Assembly: GCF_905475465.1 (NCBI RefSeq)
Contig: NC_062252.1
Span: 6,882,001 to 6,946,000, forward strand
Direction of reading: 5' to 3'
DNA from: Pieris napi
Lineage: Eukaryota; Arthropoda; Insecta; Lepidoptera; Pieridae
Length of the DNA stretch: 64,000 bases
This document shows, piece after piece, positions 10,086 through 20,604 of the stretch (positions are counted from its first letter, which is position 1; every line of letters starts with the position of its first letter). The notes under the pieces were generated by a model. It was not told where the DNA came from, ran no database searches, and saw nothing but the letters and a program-made list of their open reading frames with translations. A program made the position numbers and the translations under genes.

Positions 10086-10715
10086 TACCACGGTTGATTC
10101 GAAGAGATTCGAAGCCATTAATAACAAAAATAAATAATAACGATAACAATGCTAGTAATAATTCTATTACAATTAATGAAATTCTATAATAATCTTAGTA
10201 GTAATAAGGTAAAATGAAATAATTGTACTATTTGTATTCATGTCTATGATAATAAAAGCCTTTTGTTAAACTTTATCTAATTTAACTTTATTTAACCAAT
10301 TTCTGTAAAGATGCATATAGTAGATCATTTTTCGAAAGGTCATAAAGAAGTTTCACTTCTTACGTGTGTACACTAGTACACGCACACATTTTTTTTTTTC
10401 ACTGACGTAGACCCCTAGGGGTCGATATAGACCACTTTGGGAATCACTGGCCTAGTCACTCTTGTGTGCGCCTCTCATCACTGAAGTCAATGCTTTTAAA
10501 TCACGGGTTTGCATTATTTTTTTCTTTCTTAGTAGCACTACCTCGTACGGTGGAGTAAAACGTGAGGAAACCGGCATGGCTCAAACTAAAAAATCCACGG
10601 CCTATGTCAGGCACGGAAGGGTAACCACCTACTTTCCCATTAAGATATATAAATAATCAGGAAACATATTCATAAATCTAAAGCTCAGACCGGGCGCCAC
10701 AGCTTTTTTAGTAAT

Positions 10716-11158
10716 CGTTAAGATGCCAAAACAAAGCATATATCGCTTAAAAATATATACTATACAAATTATATTCACTACGACTGGTTAAATAAAAGCT
10801 TCATATTAAGTATAATTTATAAAAAACAGAAATCTGTTGACAACACAATCAGTGTTATTACGGCCGCAAATGCAATATTTTGAAAATTGAATTCCGTTCC
10901 AGTTAATTTTTACCAATTAGTATTCAACGCAAGCTATTTTGTATCCAATTGCTTTGGAGCGCAGGATTTTCCATCACAAACATAATTATTGCGATAATTA
11001 AAAACATACTAGTGGATGCAACACGGTTTGTTTTTGTTCCGTAGCCGGGGATGGGCAGACATTTCTCTAATCATTAATTAGGGAAAAAAGTAATCAGCTT
11101 ATGCCCACTAAGCAAAACTAGTTTTCCTTGGTGACAACAATCAAAATGTTATATAAAA
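10716..11158. other. No gene recognised
   Basis: AT-rich sequence between the SINE end and the Helitron pair. Nothing recognisable. Confidence 0.5.
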
Positions 11159-11491
11159 CTAGCTGACCCGGCAAACGTTGTTTTGCCATGTATATTATTT
11201 CTAGGAACCATTTTTTAGTTCAATAAAAATAACTAAATCTACTATATTAAAAAGTAGGGGTTGATCGTAGAAGAGTGAAAATTAGGGGTATGTATTTTTG
11301 TATATATTATAAAAAAAATAAAAACAAAAAACATTTTTGGTGTGGACACCCCTTATCACTTAGGGGTTTGAAAGATAGTAGTCGATTTTCAGACTTACTG
11401 AATAAGCATAAAACATTTTATAAGAATCGGTCGAGCCGTTACGGAGGAGTATGGGAACGAATATTGTGACACGACAATTTTATATATTAGA
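11159..11491 (-). mobile_element. Helitron-like non-autonomous element, family H1, copy 1
   Basis: Read on the minus strand it starts TCTAATATATAAAATTGTCG and ends with a GGCAAAACAACGTTTGCC hairpin, then GGGTCAGCTAG and a flanking T. A TC start, a hairpin just before CTAG and absence of target duplication are the Helitron signature. The interior carries the typical 'TCGACCGATTC' and 'CTCCTCCGTAACGG' segments. No Rep/helicase is encoded. Confidence 0.78.
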
Positions 11492-11802
11492 CTAGCTGAA
11501 ACGGCAAACGTTGTTTTGCCACGTATATTATTTCTAGGAAACATTATTTAGTTCAATATAAATAACTATCTACTATAATAAAAAATAGGGGTTAATCGTG
11601 GAGGGGTGACAATCATAAAAAAAATTATCCAACATTTTTTTTTTTGGTGTGGACACCCCTTATCACTTAGGGGTTTGAAAGATAGATAGTAGTCGATTTT
11701 CAGACTTACTGGACATGCATAAAAAATTTCATAAGAATCGGTCGAGCCGTTACGGAGGAGTATGGGAACGAACATTGTGACACGAGAATTTTATATATTA
11801 GA
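11492..11802 (-). mobile_element. Helitron-like element, family H1, copy 2, abutting copy 1
   Basis: Same family and orientation as copy 1, with start TCTAATATATAAAATTCTCG (flanking A) and end GGCAAAACAACGTTTGCC then GTTTCAGCTAG. Its CTAG touches the TC start of copy 1 with no base between, a head-to-tail arrangement. Confidence 0.78.
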
Positions 11803-12099
11803 TGTAATTTAATAACGAAAAGGTATAATATAATAACTTTAATTTATTTTTATTGGAAGAAAGTAATTCAATCTAATCTAAATTCGCATTCAATAACGCA
11901 CATTTCATAAAAGTTGACTTACAATTGAGTATTAATAAAGGAGGTATCATTTGTGAATTTTGTTTTCTTAACATTGCAAGAGCCAAACCTGTACTCAGTA
12001 CGTTAATTTTAATCAACAGGTATCATCGATCAGCGATCGAATACCCGACGAAATAAAAAGTAATCACTGACAGACTGAAAAGTTCTATTCATCGCCGAG
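11803..12099. other. No gene recognised
   Basis: AT-rich spacer. No feature I can support. Confidence 0.45.
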
Positions 12100-12400
12100 T
12101 TACCGTCCAACTAAGTTAGCTTCTCTTTTTATACAGGCTCGATCAAATTTACGGAATGCTGCTTCATTTCGCTGCGTTTTTTCAGCGGCGTCCACCAACA
12201 TGTGTTGATCTTTCGATTTTCGCTGAGTGGTTTAATTCCGCGTGTGATTTTTAGTTATGAGGGCTCGTGTTATAGTGGTCGTGAGTGCTGTTAAAGCCGA
12301 CAATGTGTATAAATAGGCAATCCCGATTGCGATCACGTAGCTCTAACGAGGCGTCGCGCCTGTACAACGATCGATCGCTGTGATGGAATCCGTAAATAGA
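12100..12400 (+). promoter_or_regulatory. GC-richer island with TATA-like box
   Basis: This stretch is clearly richer in G, C and CpG than its surroundings (GCTGCG, CAGCGGCG, CGAGGCGTCGCGCC, CGATCGATCG). TATAAATA lies at about 12309-12316, roughly 30 bases before GATCACGTAG. The layout would suit a promoter or conserved regulatory element. No ORF or convincing splice donor follows, so the call rests on composition and one motif. Confidence 0.25.
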
Positions 12401-13225
12401 ATCTGTTCAATTATCAAAATTAAAAATTTATGACATTTCCAAAAACTTGTATTACCAGAATTTTAAGCAATTGAAGCTTATTTAAATTCAAGTGATGCCC
12501 TTTGATGAGTTCACAAAAGACATAAGTGTTTGTTTATCCTATGTAAATGACTACAAAATATTTATTACGCAACATGAAGTGGAATGGTTTTACTGTGCAG
12601 TAGGAGAGTTGTAGATTGGAGGACTTCAGGAGGAAAAATAAACTCATACGCAAAAATAAATAATGATTTCGTACAAGAGATTTCTACAAGGGTTTTTCGC
12701 AAAAGTAACAGGATCAATAAATAAATAAGAGCCGTTACTAAGATAATATACGAAAGAGGTTACAACGTATTTTTACTTAAACATACTATCATATAATTCA
12801 TATACGTAATATTAAAAAAAAACTTAGTCTTGCGGAAAAAAGTTTTTAATCTAATTGAATTTAAAATCTTTCCCGGTACTAAGGTCTTATATGAGAATTG
12901 CAACTTATCTTTTTAAGTGAAAGATAAAAAGAGTATTTTAGTATATTGTTAAATAAGGCTGTATACATACAAAACTCTTCTGTATAATTATTTCTTAACC
13001 TTATCCTATCCTGATCAATCGTGACTTGTATAATTCTATGTTTCCTTTTGCATCACTATTCGCTGTTCATGAATAAATAAATAAATGAATTTGTAAGATT
13101 AGCTTTTAAGTTTTTAGTCTGTTATTAATATTTTTTTAAATTACTTTAGATTAAGGTTCTATATATACATAATATATATATTTTCTCGCACGCATCATGT
13201 TTCTTTTTTTTTAGTTTTTCTCTTT
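12401..13225. other. No gene recognised; weak retroposon tail near 13080
   Basis: AT-rich. GAATAAATAAATAAATGAAT at about 13070-13090 looks like the tail of a decayed non-LTR copy on the plus strand. Nothing else is recognisable. Confidence 0.4.
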
Positions 13226-13227
13226 AA

Positions 13228-13345
13228 CTAGGGTTGCCTGGAAGAGATTGCTTATTAGTGATAGGGCCGCCCGTTGCATCCCTTATAATTTTTATGTATT
13301 GTGTTTCTTTTATTTGCAACGAAGTGTAAATAAATAAATAAAAAT
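13228..13345 (+). repeat. Retroposon 3' tail, 'TGCCTGGAAGAGAT' type
   Basis: GGGTTGCCTGGAAGAGATTG, TTAGTGATAGGGCCGCCCG and a final AAATAAATAAATAAAAATAA match the unit at 3862 in the opposite orientation. It is a 5'-truncated retroposon remnant with no coding part. Confidence 0.7.
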
Positions 13346-13349
13346 AAAA

Positions 13350-13880
13350 ATATACATGCAATATACAATTAATTTCTGCTATACGGTAGTTCGTAATTTA
13401 GGAAATAATACTTAAACATTATTAACACGATTGTGGATACACGCAAATTGAAGTCGCCTCGAGGTATAATTAGTTTACAAACATTTAGCATTAATGAATT
13501 ACACTCAAATTAGATTAGATAGTATGTTATACGTTTGGGTGATACGATTTCAACCACTACTTATAATTCAGTTATGTAATTTCTTATAACGAAGATTCAA
13601 TATTCCGATTTACACAAAATGTTTTTTATTTATATTATATGACGGAAATGTTTGTATTTTTCGCTGACCTCTAAATCTACTCAAACTATTTTAACATTTA
13701 TCCTTACACTGTTTCGATGGGACAGATAAATTAATTTTTATCTAAGTGTGTGTTTCTTTAAGAATTATTAATTAAAATACCTCTAATCCCGTAGAAATTA
13801 AATTAAAATCATATTAGTTATTGCACTTTTAACATGTGCGTCTTGCTGGATGTAACTTTTAACAATATGTAAGCAAGTTC
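13350..13880. other. No gene recognised
   Basis: AT-rich, no repeats or ORFs of note. Confidence 0.5.
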
Positions 13881-13887
13881 TTCCAGA

Positions 13888-13990
13888 GATTTTTTTTTTT
13901 TCATAGAACAGGGGGCAAACGGGCAGGAGGCTCACCTGATGTTAAGTGATACCGCCGCCCATGGACACTCTCAATGCCAGAGATTGAACT
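13888..13990 (-). repeat. LINE 3' fragment, repeat family A
   Basis: On the minus strand: GGCATTGAGAGTGTCCATGG, GCGGCGGTATCACTTAACAT, CAGGTGAGCCTCCTGCCCG, TTTGCCCCCTGTTCTATG, then an A run. Only the 3' UTR part of family A is present. Confidence 0.85.
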
Positions 13991-13999
13991 CGTGGGTAA

Positions 14000-15130
14000 A
14001 GTTTATGTCATAAACGCAATACAAATTTGTTCTTAACAATTTATTTCGATTTGTTTTTGTACACAAACATACCTTTTAGTCAAAGCTAGCGCTGGTTTAT
14101 TATTTAAAAAAATTTAACGACGTCATTTAATCAGGGCTTAAAGTTAAATTTACAGAAATGTGCTTTCTCAAGCCGTTATTATTTTAGTTAATAATTCAAA
14201 ATTAATTGGAGTTCTTTAAGATCCGTTGCCAGTTGGTTGCTTATGTTGCTACGCCGTAGAAACGCACCACTATCCTTAAAATATCAATTTTTGAATCTAT
14301 TCAAAACAGGAAATATTTTCTCACATAACCATGATTTATTACACAACTTGTGATATTATGTAACGTGTTTCATAGCTAGGAGCGCCTGGTCCGACGTTTC
14401 ATTACAAGTATTTGATTTATCAGCGTCGCCTTCAGTACGTGATAAACAATTTTGTAAGCAATCTCATATTATTTCAATTATAAGTAGGTTAAACGTGATA
14501 CGGTATAAATGAGGATATAATTCATGTTGTTTTAAATTGTTATTTGTTTTAAACGTTAAAGGGACTAAGAGTCGTATTTATAAAAAGTTTTGAATACACA
14601 CACACGCACAAACGCACACATATAGATTATTATTCGCACCATACACGTACTTATTTATTTATCACCATATAGTGGTAAGTTACAGAGGAGCTGGCACAAG
14701 TAATTTGTAATTACTTAAAAGGCAAGACAAATTTAAATTTTGAATGTATACAAGTTGTAAAGTAGGTACTTATAATACTTTTAATATTGTATAACTCCTA
14801 CAAATTATAAAAAGAAGCAATTTCATTACAACTTAATAACTTGGAATTGCTAAAGAAAGAAAACTATCAAAGAGCACTCCAATGGAACCAATCGAAAACA
14901 AAGCAGACAATCCTATTAAGAGATAACAATTGCTACCAATAAGTTGGAACAAATTATCAACTCGTAATAAATAATACTTTGAGAAGCTTCGATCTTTGGC
15001 TCTTTTCCAACGTTCTTTGTAATTTCATCCGACTGAAATAATGTTTTTATTTGTACCTTTCACTGATGTCATGCCTGTGGTACTCATTAGTATAATATGT
15101 CTTCGTTAAAAATCGTGTATTTGTCAATTT
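14000..15130. other. No gene recognised; short CA-rich tract
   Basis: AT-rich sequence with a degenerate ACACACACGCACA tract at about 14597-14622. No ORF, exon or repeat family recognised. Confidence 0.5.
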
Positions 15131-15845
15131 TGAACTCGCAAAGTGGCTTCAAAACACGCAGCAATTATTGCTTATCACGGCTATGTTGCCTCAGTTTTGC
15201 GCTATGGTATCCTTTTATCGGGAAATTCGGTAGATGTGAGTAAAGTTTTTATTACTCAGAAAAAATGTATTAGGGCTATCATGAGCGTTGGACCTCTTAT
15301 AAGTTGTAGACCAATTTTCCACGAACTCGGTATTCTGACAGTACCAAGTCTGTATATCTATGAAGCAGTCATGACTGTCAAGAAGCATCCACAGTTATTT
15401 AAAACTTACAAAGAAACATATAATGCTTATATATACCGAGGGATCCAACACGGCTGCGGGTGCCTGCATGTTGCACCGCGCTATACCTACTCGAAAAATT
15501 GTTACGCCATGGCTGTGAGAATATTTAATCACCTTCCTAAAAGTTATAGATCGCTGCCATATAATGTTTTCAAGGGGAAGGTGATTAGGTTTTTGAAGTC
15601 AAGGTGCTTCTATAGCGTAACTGAATATTTAGAACATAAACTTAATAACGTATGATATGATATGTACAATAATATAATGATACAAATAATATAAAAACTG
15701 ACCCATTCATATGACTAATAATGTAAAATTCCTTTAAATACAAATTTTCGCGCAATTGTGTGGCAGAATATGCGAACTTATGATTGTACCACCTGACACA
15801 TTTTTGTACCATATTCTTGCAATAAATTATTATTATTATTATTAA
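15130..15845 (+). mobile_element. 5'-truncated jockey-like LINE, copy 1 (3' end)
   Basis: This is the last coding part of a reverse transcriptase ORF followed by a 3' UTR (TGATATGTACAATAATATAA, then GGCAGAATATGCGAACTTA, TTGCAATAAATTATTATTAT). It ends in a TTA/ATT microsatellite, as 3' ends of this group do. Copies of the same 3' UTR occur at 36560-36935, and of the same coding part at 49805-50115. Confidence 0.82.
15143..15655 (+). pseudogene. C-terminal fragment of a LINE reverse transcriptase
   Basis: The 170 codons read AYHGYVASVLRYGILLSGNS, then VFITQKKCIRAIMS, CRPIFHELGILTVPSLYIYE, YSKNCYAMAVRIFNHLPKSY and KGKVIRFLKSRCFYSV. This is the thumb and C-terminal region after the polymerase core in jockey-like elements. 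The frame is open, but endonuclease and polymerase domains are missing because of 5' truncation, so it cannot act alone. The annotated ATG is simply the first in the truncated frame. Confidence 0.85.
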
Positions 15846-15849
15846 ATTG

Positions 15850-16690
15850 TCACGAGACTTATAAAGACGCAATATCCAAACCGAATTTTATATGAATAAG
15901 AGTTTGCAAGTCCTCCTATTCAACTCCAATAGCATGAGTTGTACTCCCAGTAACACTTAATATATAATATGAATAAACAAATATAATATATAATACACAC
16001 ACCGACTCATTCAAAATGTACTAATTATATCTTAAATTTATCAATAGAACCTTTAATCACCAATAAATCCCATCTTAATCTTGAAAAGTACTTTAAGAGA
16101 TAAATTTAAATATTTTATTAAAAAGTACCCTAGAGATAATTCGCATTACCTGCCCTAATGTCTTGACCTCCGAGACCACTATAAGTTGATCCATCTTAAG
16201 CCTCATTTTCCGTCATGATGAGGCTATGATAAAATGGTTGCAATGGAAATACTCCTGGAGGACTAAATCTGACGGTATCCCCATCGATTGGCAATAATGC
16301 CAGTAATTACTTCCCGGTGTCTCTAGCTGTTAATCTTACTTACCCTCAACCAAGATTTAGTTAAAAATTATGGCTTTTTCATACCATTAACGAAAAATAA
16401 ATTCGATTCAATCGATTTAGCTGAAATTGAAGTGTTATATCTGAAGTATATTATAAAGAAGAAATATTCCATAGAAAAATATTCGTTGACTATTGCATCG
16501 ACTTTTAAACTGCATTCTGAAAGTAAATTCTTTCATCATTAGAATGCTAAATTATGCCTGAGTAACATAGGCTTAATGTATGGTATATACTAGAAATGAC
16601 CAGCTGTACCGGTAATAATTAGACAGTATTAAAAATATAAATTGCCGACATACGAAAATGTTTAATGGAATGGTTTTTCTAAAACATTAT
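15850..16690. other. No gene recognised
   Basis: AT-rich. The part at about 16160-16330 is slightly richer in GC but shows no ORF or repeat family I recognise. Confidence 0.45.
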
Positions 16691-16696
16691 GATTAA

Positions 16697-17977
16697 CCCT
16701 TAATTGGGCGCGCCTACAAAGTTGCATAAGCGGTCGCGTGGGGTGCTTAGCACCCCAGAATTAGGAAATAAAATAAAATACGAAATACATGCAAAATCAC
16801 ACTTGTATTAATTAGAACATTTTAACTTACATATTAATCAACTTTTAAACATATTTTTAATATAATCAACTTATTTTTTGAATATGAAAAATATTTTTTA
16901 CAAATCCTAGTTTTAATCGTTGCAATTTTTACAGACTATATTCATATGGTCATTGCACACATGTTTATGGCATTTAAAACATTCAGTCTTTGTTTTCCTG
17001 TCCTTACTTCTTGGACATACATGGCACCTTTTGTATGATTGCGATCGGCCTGCTTCAGAAATAGATTCTTGGTCCTGAATTTCATGTTGTCTTTTTAGTC
17101 GTTTTTGCAGCGGTCGTGGTAGTGTGGGTATGCTGGCTCTTGATATTTGGTGAGGTTTGACTAAATCAACAGCCAGTAGCTTTATAAATAGTCTTCGGGA
17201 TATATTGGAGTCAATTTTAGATTTGTATACCTATTACATAGGAATTGATACCTGTGATATTGAAAATATGAAAAAATATCACCATCGGCCATCTTTTGGT
17301 ACGTCTTCCTACATTATAAGTGGCGCACATTTGGTCGTTCGTATCAACTCCCCCTTTCGTTTTATTATAAAAATGAATAATTTCGGGCTTTCTTTTCTCA
17401 CCCTCAACATTATCATCGTGATGCATTGTCGATAAAAGCAGAACTGCTTTTCTTGGTTTCGGCACATATGAGCACAAAGTCATATCTTTTTGGAAACCAA
17501 ATATGCTAGAAGTCGTCTCTCGTTTTTTTTTCCGGTAAGAAACACTTTGGTATTTCGGGCTTGTTTTTTCTGCCCACCATGGTAAGCGTATGTTCATCTA
17601 AAAGCGATTTGGTCAGTGGGACACTAGTGAACCAGTTGTCCATGGTAACATTTCTTCCAGTCCCGGAAATAGGTTCTATCAATCGTTTTACTAGACTTTT
17701 GGTATCAGAGGGTAGTTCGAATGGTCCATCAGGTTGCACTCAGGTTGCACATAAAATTAACAACTATTTACTTACTCAGAATTTAGACCACACAAACAGT
17801 CACCTGGGGTGTCGTGCACCCCAAACACACTCTCCGAGCCCAACCGTCCACAACCGAGCGCCGCTCGCAACGGAATCATGTACGTTTTACGTGTTTACGA
17901 AGCTACCTAGAAGAGCAGCGCGCTAAATTCAAATTTTAAAAAGTTGTGCGCCTGGGAACCCGCTCTGTTATTAAGGG
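16697..17977 (-). mobile_element. Decayed, internally deleted piggyBac-like element
   Basis: TTAA target sites lie at 16693-16696 and 17978-17981. Both ends start CCCTTAAT read inward, the classic piggyBac arrangement. Each side carries a subterminal palindrome of the form GGGGTG...GCACCCC (16740-16756 and 17806-17822). The minus strand holds the C-terminal half of a transposase. At about 1.28 kb it is roughly half of a full element, and the N-terminal transposase half is absent. Confidence 0.85.
16913..17740 (-). pseudogene. piggyBac-family transposase, C-terminal part, two frameshifts
   Basis: In order on the minus strand: ISGTGRNVTMDNWFTSVPL with a DDE-domain Asp in TMDNW; a shift at an A9 run near 17525; KAVLLLSTMHHDD; YNKTKGGVDTNDQMC with another catalytic Asp; RWPMVIFFHIFNITGINSY; a second shift near 17225; LAVDLVKPHQISRASIP; then a Cys-rich tail (RCHVCPRSKDRKTKTECFKC, HKHVCNDHMNIVCKNCND) ending at TAA 16915-16913. 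The order matches piggyBac transposases, including the C-terminal zinc-binding domain. It is inactive from the frameshifts and the missing N-terminus. Confidence 0.88.
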
Positions 17978-17984
17978 TTAATCA

Positions 17985-18265
17985 AGTTGTCTGATGAACA
18001 TGCCAACTCGAGTCTTTACCGGCGTGCTTCGCGTACAGAGATATATATGTATGTGTATGCTTTGTTGTTTGGAGCCACGGGTTGTTAATTAGAATTACGG
18101 TATGCAATAAGTAAAATAGCTGTACCTACAATTTATTACAACAAAACTAAAATCAATGGCATTGCTCCAGATTAGATTGTGATCTAAACTACGAAGTATG
18201 TTCTGCTTGGACTGTAATAAGCCGAGCAATTTTCACAGAAGTAGAATTGAAGATTAATAAAAAAA
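17985..18265. other. No gene recognised
   Basis: Spacer between the piggyBac-like element and a LINE tail. Nothing recognised. Confidence 0.45.
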
Positions 18266-18269
18266 CTAC

Positions 18270-18340
18270 AATACAATAAAGAACGCTGCCAGTATCTTGG
18301 GAACCTTGCCTAAAGGGACTCCTTTTAATAATATATTTTA
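18270..18340 (+). repeat. Short tail of the LINE seen at 28.4 kb
   Basis: GAACGCTGCCAGTATCTTGG and AACCTTGCCTAAAGGGACTC match the coding end of the element at 28442-28961 (NAAxIxGTLPKGTPF, stop). Only about 70 bp remain. Confidence 0.7.
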
Positions 18341-18344
18341 ATTA

Positions 18345-18697
18345 TCTTAATATATATAAATTACGTGTCACGTTGTTTGTCCGCTATGGACTCCTAAACT
18401 ACTTAACCGATTTCAACCAAATTTGCACACCGTGTGCACCGTTTGATCTAACTTAAAAGATAGGATAGCTTTCATATATACTTCTTCTGTACGTGTATGT
18501 ATATGTCACTGAGCTCCTCTTACACGGCTGGACCGATTTGAATGTTTTTTTTTTGTATGCGTGGTGTAGCTGACTGCTGATGGTTAAGATTCACAAATTA
18601 TCCCGGCAGATGGTGCTGTATATGATGAAAGTGCCGACTTTCATACTTTGTTTAATATTCAAATCGCTTGAAATAAATATCATGTCGGGTTCGCTAG
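18345..18697 (+). mobile_element. Chimeric Helitron-like element: H3 start, H4 end
   Basis: It starts TCTTAATATATATAAATTAC after an A and follows family H3 (GTGTCACGTTGTTTGTCCGC, as at 39249) to about 18470. It then becomes family H4 (ACTTCTTCTGTACGTGTATG, GGCTGGACCGATTTGAATG) and ends TGTCGGGTTCGCTAG at 18697. It is either a nested insertion or a template-switch chimera. Confidence 0.65.
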
Positions 18698-18699
18698 AT

Positions 18700-19545
18700 A
18701 TATAATATTTTTTAGGGTTGTATATTTTGTAACTAGAATATCATATTTAATTCTTAATATCAACTGTATGTTTCATAAAAAAACTACTATTACAATAATA
18801 CATAACATTGCATCTCAAGACCTAAAATCGTGTTTACAAAGAAAACAAACATGCAAGAAACCGAAAACGTTAAAGTTTTTAACTTCGCGGTAAAAATTCA
18901 ACTCGCAGATAACAACTAACTTCACACCGTAAGATCGCAACGATAAAACTTTAGTGCTAATAACTTGTAGATTGGTATCACGTGACTACAAACTGGAAAG
19001 TGGGTTTCGACAAATGCACTGAAAATTATTGAGACTGAAAACTATTGTCTAGTTCGTTTTGGAGGCCGGTCACGTGGTAGCGTTCAGTTATTCTTGCCAA
19101 CCCCGGGCCGCAGACTGATACAATTTATAGGTAAGGAGCATACTGGGATAAGGATTTCTATTATCAATATGAATTTCTCAGATGACAGTGAATATATATT
19201 AGACTTCTTTAAGTTGAAATTGTCGTTTAGAAATTTAAGTATACTACTTTGATACAAAGTAGGCCATTAACATGGCCAAATATGTTTTGTAACTTTAATA
19301 CCATTATCAGTCAATGTGTTAAACCAATAGCTGAATTATAGAGAGATAAAAGAGAAAGAGAGAGAGAGGGAGAATAAAATTCATTGTAAGTTTACGGAAT
19401 ATGAATCTATAGTTTAGTTGTGATCCGTGATTCACTTGCCGGTTATATCATAATTCTTATTGATTCTTAGGCATTAACTGTCTTTAAAGAAACGGATAAA
19501 TACTTCTTGCCTACCTTATGTAATTTAATACATATTTTCTTTTCT
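18700..19545. other. No gene recognised; GA-rich microsatellite
   Basis: AT-rich, with a GAGA tract at about 19345-19372. TATAGGTAAGGAG at about 19130 resembles a splice donor, but no supporting exon is visible. Confidence 0.4.
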
Positions 19546-19547
19546 CA

Positions 19548-19650
19548 CAGTGGTTGCCTGGAAGAGATCCCTCGAAAGCGATAAGGCCGCCAGTTGCCTT
19601 TCCTTTACATGTAATTATGTTAAATTAAAAGTGTGTATAAATAAATATCT
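19548..19650 (+). repeat. Retroposon 3' tail, 'TGCCTGGAAGAGAT' type
   Basis: GTGGTTGCCTGGAAGAGATC, GAAAGCGATAAGGCCGCCAG and TTGCCTTTCC, ending GTATAAATAAATA. Same unit as at 13228. Confidence 0.75.
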
Positions 19651-19654
19651 ACAT

Positions 19655-20600
19655 AAGTTGTATATTTCCGAGTGTCCTTCTAACTTAAACCTTGTTACGC
19701 AGTCGACGTGCAAGCAGATATAAATGTCTCAAGACATCTCGAAAGCATTAGTAGTCAGGGTATAAGCGTCTCAACCAAACGTTCAGACCATTGTTTGCTG
19801 CTCAGGATAAGTATATTAACTGCGGTTACACTTACTTACACTTACTTACTTACTTTAAACGATATTCAAGCTTTAATTACTTCATGCTAATAGCTAAGTT
19901 TAGGGCAAATGTCTAGATTGCACTTACCATGTTTCTTATGTTTGATTTCTTAAGTAAAGAGAGAGGTTTATAAGTTTGATGTTGATGTGTTTGTGGCATT
20001 GTAGTTTCTAACTAAATGGATGGAGTAAAGAAGCTGACGTAATCGAGCGATTAATAAAATTGAAAATGATTTAAATTATTCTTAATATGTTCTCATAAAG
20101 GCATTTATTTTAATCTGCAGTAACCTATAAGAATAATACATAAAGAATAACGATGAAAAGATAATGAAATTCAAAGATGTTGTGCTAAAAAAAATTCACA
20201 TACATGAGAAAAAATGTATTTATTCATTTATAAGAAATCCGAAATATTTGATACAATTGACATAAACGTGCCCTAATAGTCTAATAGACGGACATGAGAT
20301 GGTCAATGTGACACACCCCAAATGTAATCTACCCCTACGCAATCAAATAAAAATATTAGCGAAATAAAATAGAGTTACAGTTCTTCTACTAATAATTGTA
20401 TATTGTTTTCTAGAGAAACTACGAACTACCTTCATTGGGTTATAATTACTTTTACCTACTTCAAAGATGTACCTAAAGTAGTTGTTTATTTTGTTGATTG
20501 AAATATTACGTTAAAAAAGATATACCACGCTTAAACGCACAAAGAATATAAGATATGTTAAATGAAACGAGTATTTTATTAATCACTGTGTTAATTATAT
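19655..20600. other. No gene recognised; ACTT microsatellite
   Basis: AT-rich with an ACTT-type tract at about 19827-19854. No ORF or exon recognised. Confidence 0.45.
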
Positions 20601-20604
20601 TTTA

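Larger units (their letters stand above)
8030..10395. mobile_element. Unclassified exon-carrying element E1 (GAAGTGAAACTTC ends)
   Basis: The left end is T-rich, followed by GAAGTGAAACTTCTTTATCG at 8035. The right end (about 10344-10392) reads AAAGAAGTTTCACTTCTTACG, then TGTGTACACTAGTACACGCAC. The GAAGTGAAACTTCTTTAT segment is inverted at the two ends and is itself nearly palindromic. The right end resembles that of the element at 52.4-52.8 kb (ACTTCTTACGCGCGTAC...), which suggests one superfamily. The interior holds a tandem 241-bp unit, five copies of an exon edge, a complete final exon of QCR7, and a second block of end-like modules. No transposase is visible. The family is not one I can name. 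Confidence 0.6.
7671..10449. mobile_element. hAT-like DNA transposon insertion (2,779 bp) carrying nested cargo
   Basis: The ends are CAGAGTTCCCCAAAC on the left and, read inward from the right, CAGTGATTCCCAAAG, with GACCCC motifs inside both. The insertion is bounded by perfect 8-bp duplications, GCCTAGTC at 7663-7670 and 10450-10457. Eight-base duplications and CAG-type ends are the hallmark of the hAT superfamily. No transposase is present, so it is non-autonomous. About 360 bp at the left and 55 bp at the right look like hAT sequence. The centre (about 8030-10395) is a separate element with a host gene exon. Confidence 0.85.
7652..10715 (+). mobile_element. tRNA-derived SINE (family SA) split by a hAT insertion
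   Basis: The left piece (7652-7670) reads TTGAGCAGTGTTAGCCTAGTC. The right piece (10450-10715) resumes with the same 8 bases and continues through ACTCTTGTGTGCGCCTCTCA, the GAGGAAACCGGCATGGCTCA region, and the final AGACCGGGCGCCACAGCTTTTTT. Comparison with the uninterrupted copy at 23760-24040 shows the two pieces are the 5' edge and body of one SINE. Everything between them arrived later. Confidence 0.85.

Noticed and set aside
17561..17926. 121-codon plus-strand ORF
   Set aside because: It is antisense to the piggyBac-like transposase remnant, whose conserved TMDNWF and KTKGGVDTND motifs are on the minus strand.
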